DNA of 43,931 nt, from IMG/VR virus record IMGVR_UViG_3300048837_000836, positions 1-43,931 of that record; one strand, written 5' to 3'. This stretch comes from a virus. The translations under genes and the position numbers were made by a program. How positions within the stretch are numbered: position 1 is the first letter of the stretch; each line of letters begins with the position of its first letter. The notes under the pieces were generated by a model that was not told the DNA's origin, did not search any database, and saw only the letters and a list, made by a program, of their open reading frames with translations. This document shows positions 31,621-38,433 of this stretch, piece by piece.

Positions 31621-32103
31621 CTATCCTTTTATGAATGTCCACTCTCGATAGACTTTTGACGTGAGCTGTAACAATCCCCAAGAGGCTATGTGGTATGCAT
31701 CAATCAGCCCGTCTTTGCTTTTACAAATTTTTGAAGTGGGATTAGCTTTTTTGAATGCAAGCCAAGAGCGCACTTTTGGATTATCGCCCTCGCATCCCCT
31801 GTGTGCCAGCTTTTGCCAATTTTTAGGTTCAACCTCATGGTAGTTTCGATTGTAGAGCCATGCTCGAATTAACCCACTGTTCGCCCCAAACTTGAAACAC
31901 ACAGAGCTTCCCCAGACTGAGCGGCCACGAACTTTTTCGATCCAAACCGGAACTTTTAGGTCAGAGAAGATCCTGTTCAATTTGTCGTAGTCGATCAATT
32001 TGTCATGCCTGTATGGAATGGCACAGTAAATGGCCTGCATGGTGTCAGTGTCGAGTTGCACGACATAGCCTGTGCTGCCGGGATCTATGCCTATAATCCT
32101 AAT
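31621..32103 (-). CDS. RuvC-like Holliday junction resolvase with apparent ATT start
   Basis: 160 residues if started at the ATT at 32103-32101, which has AAAAAAGGAG with a six-base gap. That gives MRIIGIDPGSTGYVV..., with catalytic Asp7 in GIDPG. The first standard start (GTG 32061) would remove that Asp, and no ATG, GTG or TTG lies in frame between the previous stop and the ATT. Other acidic residues: Glu56 in VWIEKV and Asp131/Asp135 in KDGLIDAYHIASWGL. It would resolve branched DNA before packaging. The start lies two bases after the HNH gene's stop. Confidence 0.75.
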   Translation of the reverse strand: MRIIGIDPGSTGYVVQLDTDTMQAIYCAIPYRHDKLIDYDKLNRIFSDLKVPVWIEKVRGRSVWGSSVCFKFGANSGLIRAWLYNRNYHEVEPKNWQKLAHRGCEGDNPKVRSWLAFKKANPTSKICKSKDGLIDAYHIASWGLLQLTSKVYREWTFIKG

Positions 32104-32104
32104 A

Positions 32105-32710
32105 TTATTCTCCTTTTTTAATGAGTAATTCTATTGTTTTTTCAGGAGATCCCGTAGTTTTTCTTATGAATTTATATTTTGACCTTTTGATTCCAAGTTT
32201 TTCGCATATTTGATTTATAGTTAAATACTCGTCAAAAAAATCATATTTTTTTGCATGAAGTTTTTTATGCTCGGATGCATTAGTTAAAAGTAAATTTTCT
32301 ATTCTGTTATCATCTTTTATACCATTGATGTGATGAACATGCTCATTTAATTTTAATTTTCTTCCTATATGTTTTTCCATCACATAACGATGTTCTGATA
32401 AATGTCTTTTTTTGCATTTTTCATGACCTTTTACCCATATTTCGCTATACCCACGATGACTAACCTTATATTTTTTTTTGCTATAACCTCCATTTTTTTG
32501 ACTATGGATTGCAAAACACGGTCTGGAGCAATATTTAGCTCCTCCTTTTCTTTGTTCACATTTAAAAGATTTAAATTCTTTGCCACAATTCAGGCAATTT
32601 TTAGTTTCTGATCGACAATTTTTTTGGTTATGAAAACAATTAAGAGAACAATATTTGGATTCAATTCTCCCAAAATATTCGATACCGCAGTAGGAACAAA
32701 TTTTTTTCAT
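32105..32710 (-). CDS. HNH endonuclease with zinc fingers and HTH tail
   Basis: 201 residues from the ATG at 32710 (AGGAG upstream). Three Cys-rich units near the N-terminus (CSYCG...CSLNC, CLNCGKEF...C, CSRPC), a core NEHVHHINGIKDDNRIENLLLTNASEHKKLH at about 123-152, and a helix-turn-helix LTINQICEKLGIKRSKYKF at 163-181. Homing-type endonuclease; related in design to the one next to terL. Inserted just before the resolvase start. AT-rich compared with the resolvase. Confidence 0.8.
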   Translation of the reverse strand: MKKICSYCGIEYFGRIESKYCSLNCFHNQKNCRSETKNCLNCGKEFKSFKCEQRKGGAKYCSRPCFAIHSQKNGGYSKKKYKVSHRGYSEIWVKGHEKCKKRHLSEHRYVMEKHIGRKLKLNEHVHHINGIKDDNRIENLLLTNASEHKKLHAKKYDFFDEYLTINQICEKLGIKRSKYKFIRKTTGSPEKTIELLIKKGE

Positions 32711-32764
32711 AAAACTCCTGGCTGTTGCTAATTTCATTTTGGGAGTTTTTGCGAAGATTACAAT

Positions 32765-32792
32765 AAAAAAAGGCCGCATGATGACTGCGACC
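32765..32792 (-). terminator. Intrinsic terminator, minus strand
   Basis: GGTCGCA / GTCATCA / TGCGGCC (seven pairs, one G-T) followed by seven T on the minus strand. It stands 55 bases before the HNH gene ATG, so it would stop transcripts coming from further upstream. Confidence 0.7.
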
Positions 32793-32830
32793 TTCTCTAA
32801 CAACGAAACGACTATATCCTGTCAACACTG

Positions 32831-32853
32831 AAAAAAAAGGCTCTTACGAGCCT
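32831..32853 (-). terminator. Intrinsic terminator, minus strand
   Basis: Minus strand AGGCTC / GTAA / GAGCCT then eight T or so. Perfect six-pair stem with a GTAA tetraloop. Second of three in the same direction within about 260 bases. Just upstream on the minus strand lies a GCGGG...CCCGC pairing (32858-32894 region), possibly part of a structured RNA. Confidence 0.75.
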
Positions 32854-33000
32854 GATTGCGGGAGCGAGTACCCCTTTGAAGATATCATCCCCGCTGGACC
32901 TTTATGTCATATTTAAATTTGAGAAACAAGAGGTTTATTTAGTGCTTGCCAAGATGGGTATAAACCATTAATAAAAATAACACTGTTTAGGGAAATGAAT

Positions 33001-33027
33001 AAAAAAAAAGGCCGAATTACTTCAGCC
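33001..33027 (-). terminator. Intrinsic terminator, minus strand
   Basis: Minus strand GGCTGAA / GTAA / TTCGGCC (seven pairs, one G-T) and then nine T. The TAA of the short minus-strand reading frame (33017) falls in its loop, which suggests this frame is a real gene that ends here. Confidence 0.75.
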
Positions 33028-33241
33028 AATTTTCGTTTCGTTTTAAGCAAAGCTCGAACTTCTTTGCTTGATGTTGAAGAAACTGTCCTAAACTAACACA
33101 ACCCAGAAAGACAAAGCCTCCTGCAACAAAAGGAGATATATTATTTTCTCCCAAATGCTGCAAGGGTTTTTCGAAGAAAGAAAAACCGATGTTAAAAAAT
33201 GATTTGAAATACTCACAAAAAAAATCCTTAAAATCAAAAAT
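33017..33241 (-). CDS. Possible small membrane protein, non-standard start
   Basis: A clean frame, ...FFEKPLQHLGENNISPF then VAGGFVFLGCVSLGQFLQHQAKKFELC, ends at 33017 in the loop of a strong terminator. It holds one membrane span. No ATG is present. Options are ATT at 33241 (GAGG eight bases upstream; 74 residues) or TTG at 33163 (48 residues). With ATT it overlaps the 5' end of the plus-strand gene if that gene starts at 33189. The terminator is the best evidence for it. Confidence 0.4.
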   Translation of the reverse strand: MFDFKDFFCEYFKSFFNIGFSFFEKPLQHLGENNISPFVAGGFVFLGCVSLGQFLQHQAKKFELCLKRNENWLK

Positions 33242-34163
33242 ATTCTTTGCCTCAAGTGGCGGTATTGCTTTAAACGCTGTTTATGCCATGGATGACTTAA
33301 ATGTTTATGAAACAACTGTGTTGATTTTCATCGGTGCTAATACCGATTTCCGAGAGCAAGAAATCATTTACCCTAGCATCCGTAAAAAAGACATACAAAA
33401 TGCCACAAAAATTAGCAGGGCGACTTTGACAAGGGTTCTTTGTCAGCTTGTTTCGAAAAGTTATCTTTACATTCAAAACAACAGCGATGAAAACGGTTAC
33501 GATGTCGAAAGTACATATTTTCTTACTGATTACCTGTTTTCTGAGTATGCCAAAAAATGGTATGCCATGTTTGGGGAGGCTCACAGAGAGCCCCCGGGAG
33601 GCTCACAGGGAGCCTGTTATTATACTAGCGTAGCGATTCCTTCCGAAGTTGCTCCCCCGTTTTCAGAAGAAAAAGAAAAAGAAAAAAATACCGCCTTTAA
33701 TAAACCGTGTGGTAGTCGAGCCGAAGGCGAAGGGCTAAGCCCACGTCAAATTGATGCTGTACCCCCCGATTCGCCTAAGGCGAATACGGCACACGATGAA
33801 TTGGAGGATATTTTCCCACCTTATGATATTCGACCAAAAACACAATTTGGAAAGCGCATTGAAAAGGCTAAGCATGATAACCCCGACTTAAAGTTTTTGA
33901 AGGTGACTGAATCTCACCGAAAAATGGTCATGATGTTCAAACCTGATCCAAGGCTAAAAAGCTTTGTGCGAGACAATGAAATTTATTTTATGACTGATCA
34001 AGTTTTGGAAATGTATGGTCATCAAGGACATGCCATTATAGAAAAACTGTTTATATATTTTAAAGAAAACTCCAAGTGCGGACAAATGGCTTGGAATGTC
34101 AATACTGTTTGGGATTTAATCCGAGCATCAAAAACAACGATCGAAAAAGGAAATTCAAAATGA
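33189..34163 (+). CDS. Replication initiator-like protein (winged-helix N-terminus)
   Basis: 324 residues. The start is uncertain: ATG 33189 or ATG 33288; neither has a good binding site. The N-terminal part (AVYAMDDLNVYETTVLIFIGAN...YPSIRKKDIQNATKISRATLTRVLCQLVSKSYLYIQ) is a winged helix as in phage O-type initiators. The middle (about 130-215) is a low-complexity linker rich in P, E, K and S. The C-terminal domain (VLEMYGHQGHAIIEKLFIYFKEN) is helical and of unknown type. It overlaps the next gene by four bases. The linker DNA holds iteron-like repeats (33574-33614), as lambda O does. Confidence 0.6.
   Translation: MLKNDLKYSQKKSLKSKIFFASSGGIALNAVYAMDDLNVYETTVLIFIGANTDFREQEIIYPSIRKKDIQNATKISRATLTRVLCQLVSKSYLYIQNNSDENGYDVESTYFLTDYLFSEYAKKWYAMFGEAHREPPGGSQGACYYTSVAIPSEVAPPFSEEKEKEKNTAFNKPCGSRAEGEGLSPRQIDAVPPDSPKANTAHDELEDIFPPYDIRPKTQFGKRIEKAKHDNPDLKFLKVTESHRKMVMMFKPDPRLKSFVRDNEIYFMTDQVLEMYGHQGHAIIEKLFIYFKENSKCGQMAWNVNTVWDLIRASKTTIEKGNSK
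33574..33614 (+). repeat. Two 19-base hairpin repeats in the initiator gene
   Basis: Two copies of GGGAGGCTCACAGAGAGCC (second copy has GGG for AGA at one spot), starts 22 bases apart, about two helix turns. Each is itself GGCTC/ACAGA/GAGCC. Further small hairpins follow: GGGC/TAA/GCCC and ATTCGCC/TAA/GGCGAAT (33769-33785). The dense hairpins in an otherwise AT-rich gene resemble a replication origin. Confidence 0.55.
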
Positions 34164-34807
34164 GTGATGAAATCAGCAACGCTTTTAAAAGAAATTCAAC
34201 ACTGGGCAATGACTTCACTGAAATTGATGAGGATAGAACTGAAGCGTTTATCCTCACCAAATCAATTTACCATCCTAGGCTGACTGATAAGAATGGGAAA
34301 CCTCGTTATTATCTTTCAAATGAAGAGATCCATTTCATCAGCAAAAGGGCACTAGCAAAGTATGGTTTGGATACAATCCGCAAATTTTATGAAAAAATGA
34401 AAGAAGACGATCTTCTTGGAAAAAGGGATGAATTTGACCTAGATGCCATGACAAATGACATAGATATATTTTTGGGGAAAAAACCAAAAGAAAAGCCTGT
34501 CAAAAAAACAGAGATTGCAAAAATATCAGATGCGGAACAATCAAATCGCTATATGCATCTTATTTATGCACCAAATAAAGTTAATGTCGATGTTTTAAAA
34601 GAAGAGCCAATAGAAGCGATAACTGTCCTCACCAACAGCATGGCCGTGAAATTCGGACATAAAGCAATAGAGATTTTAATAGATTATTGTACGATAAATA
34701 ATCTCATACCCAAAAAAGGAGCTTGGTCATACCTGTCTGTTCAAGAGGACATAAAAATGGCTATTAAATGGTCAATAGAAAATTCTCATGAGTACCCACG
34801 TGCTTAA
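34160..34807 (+). CDS. Replication-region protein, unknown (215 aa)
   Basis: Starts MSDEISNAFKRNSTLGNDFT at ATG 34160, overlapping the initiator stop. Contains two similar helical stretches (ALAKYGLDTIRKFYEKMKED and the middle of the second half, NSMAVKFGHKAIEILIDYC). The first resembles the YGHQGHAIIEKLFIYF stretch of the upstream gene, so the two may share a domain. No nuclease or ATPase motif. Likely a partner of the initiator, such as a helicase loader. Function not established. Confidence 0.6.
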   Translation: MSDEISNAFKRNSTLGNDFTEIDEDRTEAFILTKSIYHPRLTDKNGKPRYYLSNEEIHFISKRALAKYGLDTIRKFYEKMKEDDLLGKRDEFDLDAMTNDIDIFLGKKPKEKPVKKTEIAKISDAEQSNRYMHLIYAPNKVNVDVLKEEPIEAITVLTNSMAVKFGHKAIEILIDYCTINNLIPKKGAWSYLSVQEDIKMAIKWSIENSHEYPRA

Positions 34808-34822
34808 AAAAAGGATCCAAAA

Positions 34823-35842
34823 ATGAAAATAGGATTGGGCCTCATTGTCAAGAATGAGGAAATAGACATTGTGACATGCTTAAACTCTTTTTTGCCATTA
34901 GTCGACTGTGTGTGTCTTGTTGATACTGGATCAACAGACCGAACGTTGGAGATCGCTTATAAGATCATTGGAGCATCTGGAAAACCGAACAGGGTTATCA
35001 CTTTTATCGATGCGAACGATTCTGAAGGAAGGCTGTGCGATTTTTCAGCAGCCCGGAATGTCTACATCCGAGAACTCGAGTCTTTAGACATGGACTACAT
35101 TCTTTCAATCGATGCTGATGATACCTTCATAGGTCCCGCAGATCTTCGGTCCTACCTGTTAGACCACTCTGACATTGACGTTCATGGCCTTAAGTATTTT
35201 TTAAATGATGAGGTTTCGATCAATACCTATCGCCTTTGGAAAACCGGGTTTGGGATCAGATACGAGGGCAGGGTGCACGAGTGCATTACAATCCCTTGGG
35301 ATCGGGCAAAAGTGAGCGAAGGCGCTATAACGATCAAACACAATCCAACCTCCCATGAGGGCCAAGAGCACTCTGGACAGCGCAACATGCGCATACTCCG
35401 AAAAGAGATCTACCCTTCTTTCAGGGCAATGTTTTACTGGGCCAATGAGAACGTGGATGCTGGGAATTATGAGGAGGCTGTCAAATGGTATCTCGAATAT
35501 ATCAGGCGGTCAAAAGCAGGTGAAAAGCCTTGGATGATTGAGCTTGCCCATTGTTACTTCAGGGGAGCCCGTTGGTTGCACCACTTGAAGCGAACCAATG
35601 AGGCCGAGCGACTCTGTCTTGAGCTCCTCTCTTGGGACTCCAGCTGGTCAGAGGCTTGGTGCGAATTGGCTTATATCAATCGACTTCGAGGCGACTTTGA
35701 GAAGATGAAATTTTTCGCAAAAAAGGCGCTGGATAACAAATATGTCCCGAGGCTTTTCAGTGAGCCTGATAAATACACCACGACTCCAGCAAACATGCTC
35801 ATGATTGCAGCGATTCATGAAAAAATTGGTAAAAAAGAGTAG
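34823..35842 (+). CDS. GT2 glycosyltransferase with TPR-like C-terminus
   Basis: 339 residues after AAGGAT. GT2 core LIVKNEEIDIVTCLNSFLPLVDCVCLVDTGSTDRTLEIAYKIIG with the DxD-type SIDADDTF (about residue 96). Then HGLKYFLNDEVSINTYRLWKTGFGIRYEGRVHECI. The C-terminal third (about 215-330) has repeating helical units AGNYEEAVKWYLEYIRRSKAG and so on, TPR-like. Substrate not known. Position between initiator partners and the recombinase is unusual; it may be a late addition and act on host surface glycans. Confidence 0.8.
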   Translation: MKIGLGLIVKNEEIDIVTCLNSFLPLVDCVCLVDTGSTDRTLEIAYKIIGASGKPNRVITFIDANDSEGRLCDFSAARNVYIRELESLDMDYILSIDADDTFIGPADLRSYLLDHSDIDVHGLKYFLNDEVSINTYRLWKTGFGIRYEGRVHECITIPWDRAKVSEGAITIKHNPTSHEGQEHSGQRNMRILRKEIYPSFRAMFYWANENVDAGNYEEAVKWYLEYIRRSKAGEKPWMIELAHCYFRGARWLHHLKRTNEAERLCLELLSWDSSWSEAWCELAYINRLRGDFEKMKFFAKKALDNKYVPRLFSEPDKYTTTPANMLMIAAIHEKIGKKE

Positions 35843-35858
35843 ACAATTGTTTCGTTAT

Positions 35859-35884
35859 ATTGTAATTAAATATTGCAATTAAAT
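35859..35884 (+). repeat. Adjacent 13-base direct repeats before the recombinase
   Basis: ATTGTAATTAAAT (35859-35871) and ATTGCAATTAAAT (35872-35884) follow each other directly with one mismatch. They lie 19 bases before the recombinase ATG. Likely an operator or an AT-rich opening region; a TAATTAAA-type site could also be bound by a host regulator. Confidence 0.5.
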
Positions 35885-35903
35885 AACGACGAAAGGACAT
35901 GAA

Positions 35904-36839
35904 ATGGAAACAAAAAACAATGCGCTGGCGACACTTGAAAAAGGCTCGATTGAATATCTCATGAGCATGGCTGCTGTGCCTAAAAATCAGATCAGACGTG
36001 AGATGGATCGCAATTATTTGACGCTGCTCAAGAATTCAAATCCTCATCTTGATGATATTTATTTTATCGACTTCATTCATAAATGTCAGATCACGGGAGC
36101 CGATCCACGATTGAACCAGATCTATCTCATCTCGCATAAATCTTGGAATAAAGATCTAGGGCAACATGAGTATAAGGGCACTGTGATTTTCGCGTATTTG
36201 TTTTTTGTTCAAATGGCGCAAAGAACGGGTCAGTTAGAAGATTGGGGAGTGGAGTGTGTGGACGATACATACACTGATATCACTACCGGAAAAAAAAAGC
36301 CGTCTTACACTTCGACATGTTGGGTAAAGCGAAAGGGGCAAGCCAAAGTTACTTATACCGCCTATTTTTGGGAACTTGCAAAAACATATAATGGTAATCC
36401 AACAGCCACATGGGCAAATAGTCCAAAACTTATGCTTAATAAGTGTGCAGTAGCTAATGCATTCCGTTGGGCATTCCCCGAGACTTTGGGTTCATTTTAC
36501 ATTCAAGATGAAATTAAAGATGCTATCGATGTTGAATTCACCCCGATGGAACCTACTGCAAAGCCAGCTCCGCAACCAGCCGAGCAGGTGCAACAAGTCC
36601 AGCAAATCGAACAGACTGCACAGCAATTGGATAAAGAGACAATTGAAGCCGAGACATTCACTCCTGAGCGAGACATTGAAGATCTGAGAGGTGAGCTTAT
36701 TGAATTTCTTGGCAATGCCAGCCCTGAGTTTTTTGGAAAGCTTGGCAAAGACAAAGTCTCAATGCTCGATAAGGTAGTGAATACTAGAACCTACAGCAGC
36801 ATGAAGACTATCTATGAAATTTGTCTGGCGGTGAAATGA
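35904..36839 (+). CDS. bet: Single-strand annealing recombinase, Bet/RecT-like
   Basis: 311 residues with AAAGGA. Bet-type core: CQITGADPRLNQIYLISHKS...VIFAYLFFVQMAQRTGQLEDWGVECV, TAYFWELAKTYNGNPTATWANSPKLMLNKCAVANAFRWAFPETLGSFYIQDEI, the last being the family mark. A Q/P-rich linker (PAPQPAEQVQQVQQIEQTAQQ) and a helical end follow. It anneals complementary single strands in recombination-based replication. Next gene overlaps its stop (ATGA). I see no exonuclease partner nearby. Confidence 0.85.
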   Translation: METKNNALATLEKGSIEYLMSMAAVPKNQIRREMDRNYLTLLKNSNPHLDDIYFIDFIHKCQITGADPRLNQIYLISHKSWNKDLGQHEYKGTVIFAYLFFVQMAQRTGQLEDWGVECVDDTYTDITTGKKKPSYTSTCWVKRKGQAKVTYTAYFWELAKTYNGNPTATWANSPKLMLNKCAVANAFRWAFPETLGSFYIQDEIKDAIDVEFTPMEPTAKPAPQPAEQVQQVQQIEQTAQQLDKETIEAETFTPERDIEDLRGELIEFLGNASPEFFGKLGKDKVSMLDKVVNTRTYSSMKTIYEICLAVK

Positions 36840-37024
36840 TGAAAGCAAAACTAATAATTGATATGCCTGAAAAATGCGACCATTGCCGTTTTTTTTGTCA
36901 ATTTGAGGATGGAGAAGATTTTTGCTGTGCGCTTTCTTTTTTGAAATATTTTACTGATGATGAAATTGACTACGTTGGATCAAAAAGAGCCGATTGGTGC
37001 CCGCTTGAGGAGATGCCAGAATGA
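36836..37024 (+). CDS. Small Cys-rich protein (62 aa)
   Basis: MMKAKLIIDMPEKCDHCRFF then CQFEDGEDFCCALSFLKYFTDDEIDYVGSKRADWCPLEE. The C..C......CC......WCPL pattern is a recurrent small phage protein type with a probable metal site. Start at ATG 36836 or 36839 within the recombinase stop. No membrane part. Unknown role. Confidence 0.65.
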   Translation: MMKAKLIIDMPEKCDHCRFFCQFEDGEDFCCALSFLKYFTDDEIDYVGSKRADWCPLEEMPE

Positions 37025-37473
37025 ACTACCGAGGCAACAACCAACAATGTGACATCTGCTGCGGTAGGACCAAGTGTTCCTACTGCGGCAATGTCCCTCG
37101 GGAGATCCCCAAGAGGAAGTTCTCGACAATTCGCTGGTCGAAGCATCACGAATTTTACGAGTTGAAATTTGAAAGCAAGTCAATGGAATTAGACTGTGTC
37201 AATAACGAGTTTAATCCCATAGTCTCATCGTTAGTCATGCGTGATATCGATGTTGAAAGCGAAGAGTTTAAAGAGATCATCAATTTGACCACTGTAAGGA
37301 CGTCTCATGATGCTCATCTTTTTTTGGGCTGTACCGAGACATTCAAAGAATTTTTCAAACTTGATGAAAGTGACCTGCTTTTAACAACAGGCATTATTGT
37401 GACTGGTTTTAAGTATGGGGAATCTTCAATTCAAAAAATAATTGTCGGCATTGCGAGAGGGAAAGTCGAATGA
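37021..37473 (+). CDS. Protein with zinc-knuckle-like N-terminus, unknown (150 aa)
   Basis: Starts MNYRGNNQQCDICCGRTKCS then YCGNVPREIPKRKF; four to five Cys within 15 residues suggest a zinc site. The rest is alpha/beta (FSTIRWSKHHEFYELKFESKSMELDC...SHDAHLFLGCTETFKEFFKLDESDLLLTTGIIVTGFKYGESSIQKIIVGI). GAGGAG binding site. No family recognised. Overlaps both neighbours. Possibly nucleic-acid binding. Confidence 0.6.
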   Translation: MNYRGNNQQCDICCGRTKCSYCGNVPREIPKRKFSTIRWSKHHEFYELKFESKSMELDCVNNEFNPIVSSLVMRDIDVESEEFKEIINLTTVRTSHDAHLFLGCTETFKEFFKLDESDLLLTTGIIVTGFKYGESSIQKIIVGIARGKVE

Positions 37474-37688
37474 AACAAATCAAAGATGCGCTGAGGAAAA
37501 TAGATCACCCAGTTGAATTAGAGGCGCTGTCTCGTGCTTGGATAGAAATCACCTTGGAGCGAAATGATTACAACAGGTCACGGTCATGCATCGATTTAGG
37601 GATCTCACTAGCGAAGATGAGAGCCTATATCATCCAAGGAAAAATTACCGTGAAAGACTCTCCGGCTGGGAAAAGGGCGAAGGGTTAA
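37470..37688 (+). CDS. Fis-type HTH regulator (72 aa)
   Basis: SD AGAGGG. Residues about 20-58, AWIEITLERNDYNRSRSCIDLGISLAKMRAYI, match the Fis/NtrC C-terminal HTH (AL....GN...A...LGIS...LR). Only the DNA-binding part is present, so it may work as a dimer binding A-tract sites. Last gene of the plus-strand replication block and the only obvious transcription regulator seen. It could switch the early-to-late genes. Its TAA shares the TTAA palindrome with the convergent gene's stop. Confidence 0.7.
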   Translation: MKQIKDALRKIDHPVELEALSRAWIEITLERNDYNRSRSCIDLGISLAKMRAYIIQGKITVKDSPAGKRAKG

Positions 37689-38026
37689 CCTTCGCTGTCT
37701 TCTTGGAATGGATCTTCAGCTTCAACTTCTTCTTGAGCTTCAACGTCTTTTTTCTTACGCCCTCTTGACACGTAATACTTGCGCTCATAGTCTCTTGCAA
37801 AATCTTCTTTTGCACAGCAACAAAGCTCGCCTTTGGCTCCCCGGATGATCCAATCGCCTTTTTTGCATACAACGTCACCCTCTAATGTCGCAATTGAAAT
37901 ATCATCATTTTGCAGATCACAGGAATTCCATGTGATACGAGAGTCATACTTAAGACAGTCAATTGTCACACCCTCATACTGAATTGCTTCAACAGCTACA
38001 GGCTTCTTCACATATCTTTCAAACAT
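37685..38026 (-). CDS. PGDYG-like small phage protein
   Basis: 113 residues. Starts MFERYVKKPVAVEAIQYEG, the usual opening of a widespread phage protein with GDWIIRGAKGELCCCAKEDFARDYERKYY later. The C-terminus (after about 90) is a charged tail. Function unknown in the family. Its RBS AAGGGG lies in the right arm of an inverted repeat (38032-38063), so translation may be controlled. Confidence 0.65.
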   Translation of the reverse strand: MFERYVKKPVAVEAIQYEGVTIDCLKYDSRITWNSCDLQNDDISIATLEGDVVCKKGDWIIRGAKGELCCCAKEDFARDYERKYYVSRGRKKKDVEAQEEVEAEDPFQEDSEG

Positions 38027-38031
38027 AATTA

Positions 38032-38063
38032 CCCCTTCAATTGTTAATAGTGCAATGAAGGGG
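38032..38063 (-). promoter_or_regulatory. Inverted repeat covering the RBS of the PGDYG-like gene
   Basis: CCCCTTCA (38063-38056, minus) pairs with TGAAGGGG (38039-38032), eight perfect pairs, with an inner TTG/CAA pair. The right arm is the RBS. TGCCATTAT upstream (minus, 38072 region) resembles an extended -10 that would start RNA inside the left arm. Confidence 0.45.
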
Positions 38064-38081
38064 AATAATGGCAGGAATTAC

Positions 38082-38432
38082 TCAGAATTTCAAGGATAAT
38101 AGGAGCTTGATGATTGCGAATGGATTGCCTGTTTTGATAACTGCGATCCCTTGAATGAACGCTTTACCGATCTCAGCAATTGTCGAAAGATCAAAAGAAG
38201 ATTTAACCGGGACGATCTCTCCAGTTTCAGCATCAGGTGTTTCAGACTTGATTGCGTCGATCACATCAATTACAGCTTGCCCTACATTTTGGAATACAGT
38301 GATCGCTTCGATTGCATCAATGTCTTTCGCCTGTGCTGTGATCACTTCCAGATCAATTGAAGATAATGAAAGTGCGGTGCCTTTGAGGACATCAATCAGC
38401 TTATTGATTTCGTCGATACCTAAATTTGACAT
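38082..38432 (-). CDS. Helical protein in the lysis/fibre region, unknown (116 aa)
   Basis: Starts MSNLGIDEINKLIDVLKGTA. Almost all helix, with Ile/Val/Ala-rich stretches (AIEAITVFQNVGQAVIDVIDAIKSE, STIAEIGKAFIQGIAVIK). Acidic; no clear membrane span, though the last 15 residues (NPFAIIKLLLSLKF) are hydrophobic. Sits next to two small membrane proteins. Could be an anti-holin or structural protein; not assigned. Confidence 0.55.
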   Translation of the reverse strand: MSNLGIDEINKLIDVLKGTALSLSSIDLEVITAQAKDIDAIEAITVFQNVGQAVIDVIDAIKSETPDAETGEIVPVKSSFDLSTIAEIGKAFIQGIAVIKTGNPFAIIKLLLSLKF

Positions 38433-38433
38433 A

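Noticed and set aside
32818-32900. tRNA-like segment near the terminators
   Set aside because: The two hairpins do not form acceptor, D, anticodon and T arms; no CCA end or anticodon loop.
33088-33315. Minus-strand 75-codon frame with ATG
   Set aside because: It has an ATG but no RBS, it overlaps the competing frame that ends in the terminator loop, and its translation is less protein-like.
37680-37690. GGTTAACC palindrome at the stops of two convergent genes
   Set aside because: Simple consequence of two TAA stops sharing TTAA; no T run or further pairing, so not a terminator.
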